DNA of 64,000 bases, from the NCBI RefSeq assembly GCF_010723575.1, contig NZ_BLKZ01000001.1, positions 124,001 through 188,000 on the forward strand, in the 5' to 3' direction. The translations under genes and the position numbers were made by a program. Source of the stretch: Mycobacterium bourgelatii. Its GTDB lineage: Bacteria > Actinomycetota > Actinomycetes > Mycobacteriales > Mycobacteriaceae. Of the stretch, positions 26,391-35,272 are shown in pieces. The notes under the pieces are model-generated. The model made no database searches and was not told where the DNA came from. It was given only the letters and a program-made list of their open reading frames with translations. Position 1 is the first letter of the stretch. Each line of letters starts with the position of its first letter.

Positions 26391-27476
26391 ATGTCCCGCT
26401 CTGTCCTCACGAAAGTTCTTGTTGCGTGCTGCGCAGTCGGGTTGGTGAGCACCGGCTGTAACAGCGGCAGCAGTACGAGCAAGCCGCCATCGGGTTCGAG
26501 CGTGCCAACCAGCACCAACATCGGCCAGCCCGCCGCTAGTGGAGCGTTGTTCGAAGTCGCCGAACCGTTCGGCAAGAACGTCAGCGGATCGGCCGTCGCG
26601 CAGCGCAGCGCCGCCATCATCGAGGCACTGAGTGCCGCCGGTGGCTGGGGGAACGGCAATGCTTTTCAGATCGACTTTTCGATTCCGATCTTCTACGCCG
26701 ATCGCAACACGCCCCGTATGCAAGTGGTTGGCGCCGAGGAGTATTGCTTTGGCGGCCCCGACTGCGATCAAGTTCCGGCGCGAATGCCCGTGCCTCCCAA
26801 CGCTTACATCGAGGGGTCGTCGGACCTTACCTGTGACCCGTCGGGCAATACCGAGGGCCAGGGCGACTGCCATCTGCTCGTGGTGGAACGCGACGAGCAC
26901 AAGCTCTACGAGATCTACCAAGGCTCGAAACGGGACGATGCAATTGCGGCCGTGGGCTTTTTCGTCTGGGACCTGAACAAGTCCTATCCGGAGACTCTTC
27001 GTGGTGATCAGTGCACCAGCGCCGACGCCGCGGGATTCCCGATCGCAGCGCTGCTTCCGACCGCTGACGAAGTTGCCTCCGGCGCAGTGAATCACCCGCT
27101 TCGGTTCATCCTTCCAAACAGCCACATGCGCGAGGGGGTCTACGTGCGTCCGGCGACACACGCTGGCGGACCGCAGAATTCCGACCCGAATGCTCCGCCC
27201 TACGGTGTGTGGTTTCGGCTGAGGGCCGACTTCGATGAGTCGAAGTACTCGAAGTCCGAGAAGGTAATCCTCAAGGCGCTCAAGACCTACGGCATGCTGC
27301 TGTCAGATGGGGGTGAGATTCCGTTGACGTTCGCTGACGACCGTACGAACACCGCCAAGTGGTCGAGCCTCGGAATCAAGGCTGACTCCTTCAACCACAT
27401 CGGAGTCGACCAGTTCGACGTCGTCGAACTCGGTCCCGACATCCCTCTCACGTACGAGTGCGTCCGCAACCCCTGA
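26391..27476 (+). CDS. Putative lipoprotein, conserved hypothetical
   Basis: A 361-residue exported protein. The N-terminus MSRSVLTKVLVACCAVGLVSTGC resembles a lipoprotein signal, with Cys23 as the candidate acylation site, though Ser at -3 is not the usual Leu. A Ser/Pro linker follows to about residue 50. The globular part carries YCFGGPDCDQVP, GQGDCHLLVVERDEHKLYEIY and DALNK-like blocks, which I do not assign to a family with certainty. It follows the DUF732 gene by 20 bases and is probably co-transcribed. Confidence 0.75.
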   Translation: MSRSVLTKVLVACCAVGLVSTGCNSGSSTSKPPSGSSVPTSTNIGQPAASGALFEVAEPFGKNVSGSAVAQRSAAIIEALSAAGGWGNGNAFQIDFSIPIFYADRNTPRMQVVGAEEYCFGGPDCDQVPARMPVPPNAYIEGSSDLTCDPSGNTEGQGDCHLLVVERDEHKLYEIYQGSKRDDAIAAVGFFVWDLNKSYPETLRGDQCTSADAAGFPIAALLPTADEVASGAVNHPLRFILPNSHMREGVYVRPATHAGGPQNSDPNAPPYGVWFRLRADFDESKYSKSEKVILKALKTYGMLLSDGGEIPLTFADDRTNTAKWSSLGIKADSFNHIGVDQFDVVELGPDIPLTYECVRNP

Positions 27477-27540
27477 ATCCTCGCGCCGGCGAAGTCACAG
27501 CTAGCACCTAACTCTGACTAACGAAGTACATGCATTGCGG

Positions 27541-27601
27541 CGTTAGGTTGTCTTTCGCGAGCCTAACGAAGCGTGGAAACGTAGCTCGCTAGCAAAGACA
27601 A
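27541..27601 (+). promoter_or_regulatory. Overlapping inverted repeats upstream of the Rv0312-like gene
   Basis: CGTTAGG (27541-27547) and CCTAACG (27562-27568) are perfect inverted repeats. TTGTCTTTCGCGAGC (27548-27562) is complementary to GCTCGCTAGCAAAGACAA (27584-27601) with a short bulge. The second stem uses bases of the loop of the first, so they are mutually exclusive in RNA. A direct repeat CTAACGAAG is at 27518 and 27563. The start codon follows at 27612. This may be an operator cluster or an attenuator. Confidence 0.4.
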
Positions 27602-27611
27602 TTGGAGTAGC

Positions 27612-30158
27612 GTGGACATCGTAATCGGGCTATCGATGACACCTGCGGCAATCCGTATGGTGCTGGTTGATGGGGAAAACGCAGACGGCGTCACCGTCGA
27701 AACGGGCGAGCTTCGGGTATCGAAGGCCTCCGACTCAGCAACTAATCAAGTGGTGGCTGCAATCCTGGGTACGCAGGCGGATGCAAACGACGCCGGCCAC
27801 CAGGTGGCCTCGATTGGGGTGACCTGGACCGACCAATTAGAGGCAGCCACGTTGCGCGACGCGTTGACCGCGCACCGTGTCGACAAGGTCATGCTGGTCT
27901 CGGCGTTCCTGGCTGCCGCGGCATTGGCCCAGTCGGTTGGGCAGGCGAACGGCTACGAGCGCATTGCCGTGCTGCTGGTCGAGCCCGACACCGCGACCTT
28001 GGCGGTCGTTGCCGCCGCCGACGGGGCGATCGATGACATTCACAAGGAAGCGCTGGACGGCCCCGACCACATGGCGCAGCTGGCTCGGCTCGCTAGGGAG
28101 GCGGAGGCTCTCGAGACGCGCCCTGAAGGCCTGTTCGTCATCGGCTCCGACGTCGATGTCGCTTCGATGAAATGGCAACTGCAGACGGCGACTTCGCTTG
28201 CGATAGTTGTTCCGGAGGAACCAAAGACCGCGCTTGCGCGTGGTGCGGCATTGGCCTCTGCCCACCCGTCAACGGTTGCCTTCTACACCGAAGCCATTGC
28301 GTCCGATCATGATTCGGCTACTGAACCGATATTTTCCGACGCGATGGCCGCCAGCGACGAGAAGCTCGCCTATAGCGAAATACCTGATGAGCATAAGGAC
28401 ACCGAGGCCTTCACCGTGGTGTTGGACACCGGTGAAGAAACCAGCATAATTGAGACTCCGCAGCAACGCAGACCGATGCTGCTGTTGGGCAGCATCGCGG
28501 CAGTGGGGCTCATCAGCGCGGTGGTGGCACTGGAAGTTGCACTGGCGCTTGGCATCCGGGATACCGCCGTAGCTGTGCGACAACTGCCGGGACAAAACTT
28601 CATCTTCCCGACTCAGCAGGGGGAACCCGTGCCGAATGTGTCGTCGGCGCCGTCGCCCAGGCTGATCCAGTTGGTCGTCCCAGAGGTAAATCCGGTGCCG
28701 GTTAACGGGTTTGCGCCCCCGCAGCTGCCCGTTGCCGGAGTACCGGCGGATGCGGCGGTGGCGATGCCGGTTGTCTTTCCGCTGCCCGCGACAATGCCGG
28801 ACACCATCGTGCCGGGTCGGGTGTCGCGTAGCTACCCCGACTATCCGCTCCTCGTTCCGTTGCCGTTAGCGCCGCCGCGCCAGCCAACGGTTCCGGTTGC
28901 GCCAACTCTGCCGGTGTCACAGCCCTCGCCATCGTCGCCGGTTCCATCGACGGTGCCGGCGTCTTCGCCGTCGTCGCCGGTTCCGGCGTCGCCAACCCCG
29001 TCCTCGACGGTGCCGGCGTCTTCGCCGTCGTCGCCCGTACCGGCGTCGCCAACCCCGTCCTCGACGGTGCCGGCGTCCTCACCGACCTCGACAATTCCGG
29101 CGTCCCCGTCGTCGACCGTCCCGGCGTCTTCACCGACCTCGACGGTTCCGGCGTCACCGTCGTCCACAGTCCCGGCGCATTCGCCAACTTCGACGGTTCC
29201 GGCGTCGCCGTCGTCCACCGTTCCGGTGTCGTCGCCCGCGCCGTCGACGGTTCCGGCCTCGCCGAAGCCGTCAGCTACGGTCCCGGTGTCGTCACCCGCG
29301 CCCACGACGGCTCCGGTCTCCCCCGCACCGACAACGGTTCCGGTGTCGCAGCCACCGGCCACGCGTCCGCCAGTGTCATACCCACCGACTACCGTGCCGG
29401 TGGCCAACCCGCCGACGTACGTGCCGGTGGCGCCGCCTCCCGTGTCGATTCCAGAACCTCAAACCCCGGTTGGCGTTCCTGCGCCAGATACCCCACCGAT
29501 TCCGGGTTCACCAGGTCTGGACACCCCGCCGGTGATTGGCGAACCGATCCCGGATAGCCCGCCGGCTCCCGGCTTGCCCGGGGGTTTCCCGGGGCTGGGT
29601 ATTCCTCCGGTCATTCCCCTACCGCCGCAGTCGGTCCCAGCACCGGTGCAAGTGCCGTCGCCCCCGCTCGGGGGAGGCGGTGGGCCGCTCGGTGGCGGTG
29701 GAGTTACCCCCGGTGGTGGACTCTCGCCCGGTGGGGGACTTGCCCCCGGTGGGGGACCGTCTCCCGGTGGGGGACTGTCGCCCGGTGGGGGTATCGGCGG
29801 AGGTGGTCCCATCGGCGGTAGCCCGGGTGGCGGCTTGGGCGGCGGCTCCCTCGGCGGCGGTGGCCTGGGTGGCGGTGGCCTGGGTGGCGGTGGCCTGGGT
29901 GGCGGCGGCCTGGGTGGGGGTTCCATCGGAGGCGGCAGCTCGGGTGGCGGTTCGATCGGTGGCGGTTCCATCGGGGGCGGCAGCTCGGGTGGCGGTTCGA
30001 TCGGTGGCGGTTCCATCGGCGGCGGCAGTTCCGGCGGCTTCAGTTCCGGTGGCAGCTCCGGTGGCAGCTCGGGCGGAAGTTCCGGCGGCAGCTCGGGCGG
30101 CAGCTCGGGTGGCAGCTCCGGAGGCAGTTCGGGCGGCAGTTCCGGCCGCAGCAGGTAG
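27612..30158 (+). CDS. Rv0312-like membrane protein with long Pro/Ser/Thr and Gly/Ser repeats
   Basis: An 848-residue protein starting at GTG 27612. Residues 1-290 form a conserved, actin/Hsp70-like looking domain (DIVIGLSMTPAAIRMVLVDGENADG, VMLVSAFLAAAALAQ, EPDTATLAVV, ALARGAALASAHP). One membrane helix spans about 291-316. The remainder is low complexity: VPASSP/STVPAS repeats to about residue 600, a short proline-rich part, then GGGLGGGS and SGGSSGGS repeats to the end. Topology suggests a cytoplasmic N-domain and an external, possibly wall-spanning tail. It is a paralogue of the genes at 61156 and 63040. The repeats make assembly errors possible. Confidence 0.82.
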   Translation: MDIVIGLSMTPAAIRMVLVDGENADGVTVETGELRVSKASDSATNQVVAAILGTQADANDAGHQVASIGVTWTDQLEAATLRDALTAHRVDKVMLVSAFLAAAALAQSVGQANGYERIAVLLVEPDTATLAVVAAADGAIDDIHKEALDGPDHMAQLARLAREAEALETRPEGLFVIGSDVDVASMKWQLQTATSLAIVVPEEPKTALARGAALASAHPSTVAFYTEAIASDHDSATEPIFSDAMAASDEKLAYSEIPDEHKDTEAFTVVLDTGEETSIIETPQQRRPMLLLGSIAAVGLISAVVALEVALALGIRDTAVAVRQLPGQNFIFPTQQGEPVPNVSSAPSPRLIQLVVPEVNPVPVNGFAPPQLPVAGVPADAAVAMPVVFPLPATMPDTIVPGRVSRSYPDYPLLVPLPLAPPRQPTVPVAPTLPVSQPSPSSPVPSTVPASSPSSPVPASPTPSSTVPASSPSSPVPASPTPSSTVPASSPTSTIPASPSSTVPASSPTSTVPASPSSTVPAHSPTSTVPASPSSTVPVSSPAPSTVPASPKPSATVPVSSPAPTTAPVSPAPTTVPVSQPPATRPPVSYPPTTVPVANPPTYVPVAPPPVSIPEPQTPVGVPAPDTPPIPGSPGLDTPPVIGEPIPDSPPAPGLPGGFPGLGIPPVIPLPPQSVPAPVQVPSPPLGGGGGPLGGGGVTPGGGLSPGGGLAPGGGPSPGGGLSPGGGIGGGGPIGGSPGGGLGGGSLGGGGLGGGGLGGGGLGGGGLGGGSIGGGSSGGGSIGGGSIGGGSSGGGSIGGGSIGGGSSGGFSSGGSSGGSSGGSSGGSSGGSSGGSSGGSSGGSSGRSR
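28900..30150 (+). repeat. Low-complexity coding repeats (VPASSP, then GGGLGG and SGGS units)
   Basis: Within the preceding gene, units encoding SSTVPASSPTS recur between about 28950 and 29340, and near-perfect units of 15-30 bp encoding GGGLG, GGGSIG and SGGSSGG recur from about 29690 to 30150. Such direct repeats are prone to length change by slippage. Confidence 0.8.
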
Positions 30159-30186
30159 TCGCCGGTCCGACGGCGGCGGGACGTCG

Positions 30187-31023
30187 CTAAGCCAGCCCGG
30201 GCGCGTCAGCGTGGCGGCGGTACGCCGAAGGGGACTGGCCCCAGGTGTTCCTGAACGCCCGCGTGAATGAGCTCGCACTGTCGAAGCCGACCATGGTTGC
30301 TGCTTGAAGAACGGTCAGCTCAGGATCGGCGAGTAGTGCCGCGGCGCGCATCAGCCGGGCTTGTTGGGTGTACTCCCGCCACGTCATCTGCAAGTCGCGC
30401 TGGCACAAACGCCGCAGCGAACGGGGCGACATTCCGGCCGACGCAGCGGCATCTTCAATTGTTATGCGGTCCAGATTGTTTCGCGTATGTTTGAGCGCCG
30501 CCGCGAGCTGCGGATGATGCGTGGTGGGCAGGCTGAAGGGATGCTGCGCATCGAGAAGCTCGGCCAGCAGTTCGGCGAAACAGTGAAAATAGGCATCGGC
30601 CAACGCATCCGACGATGGTCGGTTTATGGGCCAGCGGGACGCATAGCGGATCATTTCGCGGAGAAGCGGCGACACGGCGACGATCCCGGCGCCGCGATGG
30701 CCGGGTTGAATGAGCATCGGATGCAGAAATATCGACACCGACCGGACCTGCGTGTCGATCGTGCTGACGTGTCCGAGGCCGGCCGGAATCCACGCGGCTT
30801 GTCGCGCGGACATGATGTAGGCGGAGGAGTCCGTCTCCACCTCGAGCACGCCCTGCAAGACGTACTCCAATTGGTGGAGATCATGCACATGTCGGGTGGT
30901 CGTCACCCGGTGACCTTCGTAGACGAATGATCCGGCGATGGGTCGACCACCCTGCCGCATGTCGACCATTTCCAGGTTGGCCGCTGCGGACAAGGATGTG
31001 GCCGTTCGTGCAGAGAAAGTCAT
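30187..31023 (-). CDS. AraC family transcriptional regulator
   Basis: A 278-residue regulator. The N-terminal cupin-like sensor includes THHVHD-type histidines (TRHVHDLHQLEYVLQG). The C-terminal 100 residues hold two helix-turn-helix motifs: ITIEDAAASAGMSPRSLRRLC and VLQAATMVGFDSASSFTRAFRNTWGQSPSAYR, the AraC signature. Start ATG 31023. No co-directed partner gene is adjacent, so the target is unknown; it converges on the repetitive Rv0312-like gene. Confidence 0.9.
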   Translation of the reverse strand: MTFSARTATSLSAAANLEMVDMRQGGRPIAGSFVYEGHRVTTTRHVHDLHQLEYVLQGVLEVETDSSAYIMSARQAAWIPAGLGHVSTIDTQVRSVSIFLHPMLIQPGHRGAGIVAVSPLLREMIRYASRWPINRPSSDALADAYFHCFAELLAELLDAQHPFSLPTTHHPQLAAALKHTRNNLDRITIEDAAASAGMSPRSLRRLCQRDLQMTWREYTQQARLMRAAALLADPELTVLQAATMVGFDSASSFTRAFRNTWGQSPSAYRRHADAPGLA

Positions 31024-31084
31024 TAGTCAACGATGGTACGACTAGGCATAGGACAAGCCGAGAGACATCTCACGAAGTTAGAAG

Positions 31085-32338
31085 TCAAGCCGCGAGTGTG
31101 AGAGGGGGTGGAAACGCCTGATGTTCGTTGTACCGTTGGCCAGTTTGCAGGCAGTGGTGGAGTTGGCCGAGGAACTTGTTGAACAGGTGTCGTTGGGCTT
31201 GGCGGTTCCAGTCTCCTGCGGCGCGGCGGGCATCGAAGTGGCGACGGGCACCCGGGGAACCGCGCAACGATGCCAACGCCCAGATCGAGCCGACCGCGGC
31301 CAGGCGCCGGTTTTTGATATGCCGATGTGTCACAACGGTTTTCTTTCCGCTGGCGCGGGTGATAGGGGCCGATCCAGCGAAGGCTTTCAACCCGCGGGCA
31401 TCAGCGAAGCGGGCGCGGTCGTCGCCGATCTCGGCGAGCACCCGGGCGCCAGTCAGATTCCCAGGCCAGGGAAGCTGGTGATGATCGCGGCGTCCGGGTG
31501 CTGTTCAAAATGGGCGATCGCCGCCTCGGCCAGGTCATCGCCGGCCGCGCTCGCGGCCTCGAACTGGCGCAGCAGCGCGGCCAGCTGGATGCCCATCGCG
31601 TTTTCCACCATGGGTGGTTGGTGCAGGTAGGTGTCGGTGAACACGCTGCGCAGCCGCTCGACGTCACGGTCGAGGTCACGGCGGCGGCCGGCTTTGACCA
31701 GCAACCGGCGCAGCCGCGCCGGGTCAGTTTTGCAGCCTGCGTGGGGCTGGCGCGGCCGCCAGGATGGTGCGCGCGTCGGCGCGGGCCAGCCCTCCGCTGG
31801 GCAGGTCTGCGAAGGCCGCCAGCGCGGCCGGGTAGAAGTCTTTGAGCAGATCGCGGATCTGGTTGCCGATCTGCTGACGTGCCCACACGGCGTCCTGCTG
31901 GGCGCGCGCCAGTACCCGGATAGCCTGGGTCAGCTCGGTGTCGAGGGGCAGCCGGCGGTGGGCGTCGGGGTCGGTGCGGATGATGTTGGCCAACAGCACT
32001 GCGTCGGTGGCATCGGATTTGGCGCCCGAGAGTGCATACCGCGCCCGATACCGCGAGGCCGCCAACGGATTGATCGGATATATCGCCCGGCCGGTTTCGC
32101 GCAACGCGCCTACCCACAGCCCGCGGTCGGTTTCGATCCCCACCGGGATCGGATGCTCGGCGCTGTCGCCGACCTCGGCCAACAGGGTCAACAACTGTGC
32201 AAAGCCGGCCGCGTCGTTATCGACCCTCCCGCGGGCCACCACGCGACCGTCGGCGTCTACCACGGCGACATCGTGATGCGATGTGGCCCAGTCGATTCCG
32301 CAAAAAAGTTCCAAATTACCGCTCCTTCGATCACTCAA
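31085..32338 (-). pseudogene. IS110 family transposase, frameshifted
   Basis: The N-terminal DEDD domain is recognisable (GIDWATSHHDVAVVD, IETDRGLWV, GAKSDATDAVLLANIIR) down to about 31750. The frame then breaks: APAPRRLQN-stop, with the expected continuation TQAAKLTR in a second frame and ARLRRLLVKAGRRRDLDR in a third. The third frame runs to SFPGLGI-stop at about 31453, and LAEIGDDRARF...APITRASGKK (the transposase C-terminal domain) resumes in the original frame to 31085. At least three small indels have inactivated it. Candidate start TTG 32338. No clear terminal repeats, as usual for IS110. Confidence 0.85.
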
Positions 32339-32404
32339 CCGGTCACGAGCCTTGATGGGGTCACGCGGCGCCCTAATCGCAGGACTCGAAGGTCCGTCAT
32401 CTCA

Positions 32405-32572
32405 CTAGCCGTCCGTGACTCCAGCACACCACAGGGCCTCGTTCTTTCGAAGAGCTCGAAGCTCGGGATCGTTAGCCGGGAGGTCGACCCTGTGGCGGGC
32501 TCGAGCAACGGCATCCCACCACCGAAAGCCATGATCTGCCGTCAGGCGCGCCGCTCTCTCATAAGGCGTCAT
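32405..32572 (-). CDS. Small hypothetical protein beside the IS110 relic
   Basis: A 55-residue reading frame from ATG 32572, MTPYERAARLTADHGF, rich in Arg and Ala with a WWDAVARARHRVD segment. It occupies the 340-bp stretch (32339-32678) between the IS110 relic and the methyltransferase, which otherwise shows nothing recognisable. No family is recognised. It could be a genuine small gene, a fragment of a lost gene, or chance. Confidence 0.3.
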   Translation of the reverse strand: MTPYERAARLTADHGFRWWDAVARARHRVDLPANDPELRALRKNEALWCAGVTDG

Positions 32573-32678
32573 ACGCCGGGAGCTCCCAGGCATCACCCAA
32601 CGGCAGACCACACAGGAATGGCCCTGGCCTACACGACCAGTAACCAACCCCTACTAAACGATTAGGATCACCGAAGCC

Positions 32679-33350
32679 ATGTCAGTGCAGTCATTCACGC
32701 CAGCCGCCGGCAACCCGAAGTGGACCAAGTACTACGACGCGGTTATCGCCCTGGTGACACGCGAAAAGCGGTGGCGTTCGGAGGTGGTCCGCCAGCTTTC
32801 CCTGCGTCCAGGCGATGTGGTCGTCGACGTCGGTTGTGGCACAGGATCTTTGGCGGTGTTGCTGGGACGGGGCCAACCCGAAGCGCGAGTCATCGGCGTC
32901 GACCCCGACCCGGAAGTCCTCGGCATCGCGCGGAAGAAGACGCGCGCAGCCCACGTCGACGTCGAATTCGTCCAGGGGATGGGCGACACGGTCGCCGACC
33001 TGGTCGGAACTGCAATCGCGGACAAGGCGGTGTCCAGCCTCGTACTGCACCAGTGTCCGGTGCCGATGAAGCGGGCAATCATCCGCAACATGTTCCAGGC
33101 GTTGCGGCCCGGTGGTGAACTCGTCATCGCCGACTTCGGTCTGCAGCGCGACGCGTTGATGCGGTTGGGGTTTCGGCTGGTCCAAATGGCCGACGGCAAG
33201 GACGACACCCAGCCCAATGCCGATGGGATCCTGCCGAAACTGATCGAGGAGGCCGGTTTTCTGAACGTCCGAGAGGTATCGGTGATCCGAACGGTGTCCG
33301 GGTCCATCTCGATCTATCGGGCGCGCCGTCCCGGCGCCAGTCAGAGATGA
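32679..33350 (+). CDS. Class I SAM-dependent methyltransferase
   Basis: A 223-residue methyltransferase. Motif I is VVVDVGCGTGSLAVLL (about 48-63), followed by VIGVDPDPEVLGIARKK for the acidic ribose-binding residue, and RPGGELVIADFG as motif III. The UbiE-like LHQCPVPMKRAIIRNMFQALRPGG block is typical of methyltransf_11/25 proteins. The stop overlaps the ATG of the next gene (ATGA), so it is coupled to mug. Substrate unknown. Confidence 0.9.
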   Translation: MSVQSFTPAAGNPKWTKYYDAVIALVTREKRWRSEVVRQLSLRPGDVVVDVGCGTGSLAVLLGRGQPEARVIGVDPDPEVLGIARKKTRAAHVDVEFVQGMGDTVADLVGTAIADKAVSSLVLHQCPVPMKRAIIRNMFQALRPGGELVIADFGLQRDALMRLGFRLVQMADGKDDTQPNADGILPKLIEEAGFLNVREVSVIRTVSGSISIYRARRPGASQR

Positions 33351-33877
33351 CCCGATCGACCGGATTCGACTCGGACATCTTGGCCTACGGTCTCGACGTC
33401 GTCTTCTGCGGGATCAACCCCGCCGCGACCGCCGTGGCCGACGGTCACAACTTCTCCAACCGCAGCAACCGGTTCTGGCCCGTACTGCATCTCGCGGGCT
33501 TCACCGACACCCGACTGCAACCGCAGGACGAACGTCGCCTGCTCGAATACGGTTGTGGCATAACGGCCGTCGTTGCGCGGGCTACCCAGCGGGCAGACGA
33601 AATATCAGCGGACGAATTCCGGCGGGCACGTCCGGAGTTCGAAGCCAAGATGCGCCACCACGGACCGCGCGTGGTCGCCTTTCTGGGCAAGCGCGCCTTC
33701 GCGGCCATGACCGGCACATCCGATGTCGGGTGGGGCCGACACCCAGATCAGTTCGCTGACGCAACTGCCTGGATCTTGCCCAACCCCAGCGGTCTGAACA
33801 GGAGCTTCACACTCGACGCCTTGGTCGTTGCTTACGCCGAACTGCGCCAAGCGCTGAAGAGTGACCTCCGAGTGTGA
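33347..33877 (+). CDS. mug: G/U mismatch-specific uracil-DNA glycosylase (Mug/TDG family)
   Basis: A 176-residue DNA glycosylase. VVFCGINPAATAVADGHNFSNRSNRFW carries the catalytic Asn of GINP, and ILPNPSGLNRSF is the intercalation loop motif of the Mug/TDG family. Length matches Mug. It removes uracil or ethenocytosine from mismatches. Its start overlaps the methyltransferase stop by 4 bases. The 3' end faces a convergent DUF732 gene about 60 bp away. Confidence 0.92.
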   Translation: MTRSTGFDSDILAYGLDVVFCGINPAATAVADGHNFSNRSNRFWPVLHLAGFTDTRLQPQDERRLLEYGCGITAVVARATQRADEISADEFRRARPEFEAKMRHHGPRVVAFLGKRAFAAMTGTSDVGWGRHPDQFADATAWILPNPSGLNRSFTLDALVVAYAELRQALKSDLRV

Positions 33878-33938
33878 ATCGTGCGACGGCCCACCGGCGC
33901 GTCGCGTCGCAACATTCACACTGGCCGCCGTCGTCCCC

Positions 33939-34256
33939 TTACCCCGGGGCGCCGGCGAAGTCGGGGCAGAGATTGGTGATGGCGGCGTTGACGAACGCCG
34001 TCCCGTCGGGAATGCCATACCGCTGTTCGACGGCGTTGATCTCGTCGGGTACGAGAGCCCCCCGACGCAGGTTGCCGCAGGTGAAGTAGCCTGCGGTAAC
34101 CATCTCGGCCGCGGTCTTGCCGGGCAACTGGGACTCGGTCGCGCGCAGTTCGTTGAGGAAGCCGTTGCCGTCGGCTGATGCGCCGGGAGCGCACACGACG
34201 GCAGCTGCCGCGGGGGCGGCCAGAGCGGCCGCGACGATTCGCACAATCGATTTCAC
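33939..34256 (-). CDS. Secreted DUF732 protein, copy 2
   Basis: A 105-residue exported protein starting at GTG 34256 (AAAGGA 8 bases upstream), with a Sec signal ending GASADG. The mature part FLNELRATESQLPGKTAAEMVTAGYFTCGNLRRG ... NLCPDFAG is close to copy 1 at 26062, sharing LPGKT, the YxTCxxLR cysteine and the NLCPDFAG cysteine. Function unknown. It appears monocistronic, divergent from nothing and downstream of the IclR gene. Confidence 0.9.
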   Translation of the reverse strand: MKSIVRIVAAALAAPAAAAVVCAPGASADGNGFLNELRATESQLPGKTAAEMVTAGYFTCGNLRRGALVPDEINAVEQRYGIPDGTAFVNAAITNLCPDFAGAPG

Positions 34257-34314
34257 AGATGGGTCCTTTCGCGAGTGAACAGATCTTCGCGCATTCGGGC
34301 TGGTTAGCAAAGTT

Positions 34315-35166
34315 TCACGAGATCCGTCTAATCTCCGCCAGCAGGGCGGCGGCGGTGGCCTGGATTTCCCCAGCCGACATCGGCCGCAGGGGATGGACGG
34401 CGAGCGCAAACTGGATCTGACCGTCGCGGTCCAGCACGGGTGCAGAGATGGTCGCGATGGGCGCATGGTCTTGTGTCACGGCATCCGGATCGATACCGGC
34501 GGAGGTGAATTCGACCCGCAACCGGTCGATGATGGGACGCACGCTGGTTGGCACCGCCGACAAGTTGCCGAGCACCCGTGCAGCCTGTGCGAGCGCGGGT
34601 GTCATCCAATCGATGTCGTAGCCGCGCGCACTGGTCTCGTCCAGAACGTCGTGTAGCCGTCGGGCCAAGGCAGCATCGTCGGCGGCGCCGCGCTGCACCC
34701 AGGCCCGTTGCGATTCCTCGTTGTCCCAAGCCGCAAAAGCCACCCCGAACGGAGGGGTGTACGGAATTCGCTCGTGGATCGGCGCGACCACGACGCTGTC
34801 TGCGGGGCGTTCGAACGCGGTGAGGACCAGGTCCGCGCCGGCCCGTTCCACCACCGAGGCCGGCATTTCGGTGGTCACGACCAGTCGACGTGCCGCCTCA
34901 CGCCCGACGAGCGCGGTCGGGCGAGCATGGTCGAGTTGTGCCGCGATGAGTGCCAGCGCGGGACCGAGTGCGAACGCTTTAGTCGCCGGATCGCGGGTGA
35001 TCCAGCCGCGGTCGGTCAACGTTTTCAGGATCGCGTGTGCGGTGGCTTGGTTCAGTTCGAGTTCGCGCACGATATCGGAGAAGCGCCACTTGCGCTCACC
35101 CGGACGGCTGAGCAATTCCACTACGTCAACCACCCGAGCCGTGGGGGCCGACGTCGTTCCGCGCAC
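34315..35166 (-). CDS. IclR family transcriptional regulator
   Basis: A 283-residue regulator. The N-terminal winged helix reads FSDIVRELELNQATAHAILKTLTDRGWITRDPATKAFALGPAL, the IclR pattern. The C-terminal two-thirds is the effector domain, including ISAPVLDRDGQIQFALAV. It is divergent from the ADH/NTF2/SDR operon with an AT-rich 106-bp gap carrying palindromes, so it very likely controls that operon and itself. Confidence 0.9.
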   Translation of the reverse strand: MRGTTSAPTARVVDVVELLSRPGERKWRFSDIVRELELNQATAHAILKTLTDRGWITRDPATKAFALGPALALIAAQLDHARPTALVGREAARRLVVTTEMPASVVERAGADLVLTAFERPADSVVVAPIHERIPYTPPFGVAFAAWDNEESQRAWVQRGAADDAALARRLHDVLDETSARGYDIDWMTPALAQAARVLGNLSAVPTSVRPIIDRLRVEFTSAGIDPDAVTQDHAPIATISAPVLDRDGQIQFALAVHPLRPMSAGEIQATAAALLAEIRRIS

Positions 35167-35198
35167 CCTTGACTCCTGATCAGCGGCTCTTTAGATTG

Positions 35199-35235
35199 AA
35201 TCGATAGTTTGAGAAATTATCTCGATTATTCGATA
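35199..35235. promoter_or_regulatory. Palindromic AT-rich region between IclR gene and ADH operon
   Basis: GAGAAATTATCTC (35211-35223) is a near-perfect palindrome flanked by ATCGAT on one side and CGATTATTCGAT on the other, in DNA far more AT-rich than its surroundings. It lies in the divergent gap, where an IclR operator and promoters are expected. Confidence 0.5.
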
Positions 35236-35272
35236 AAACCGCAAATGCACGGTGGATTGGATGTGAAAGCCG

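Noticed and set aside
27612..30158. CRISPR-like array in the repetitive region
   Set aside because: Repeats are in-frame coding units without unique spacers of constant size.
29459..30278. Minus-strand proline-rich frames opposite the Rv0312-like tail
   Set aside because: They mirror the Gly/Ser repeats of the real gene and have no independent support.
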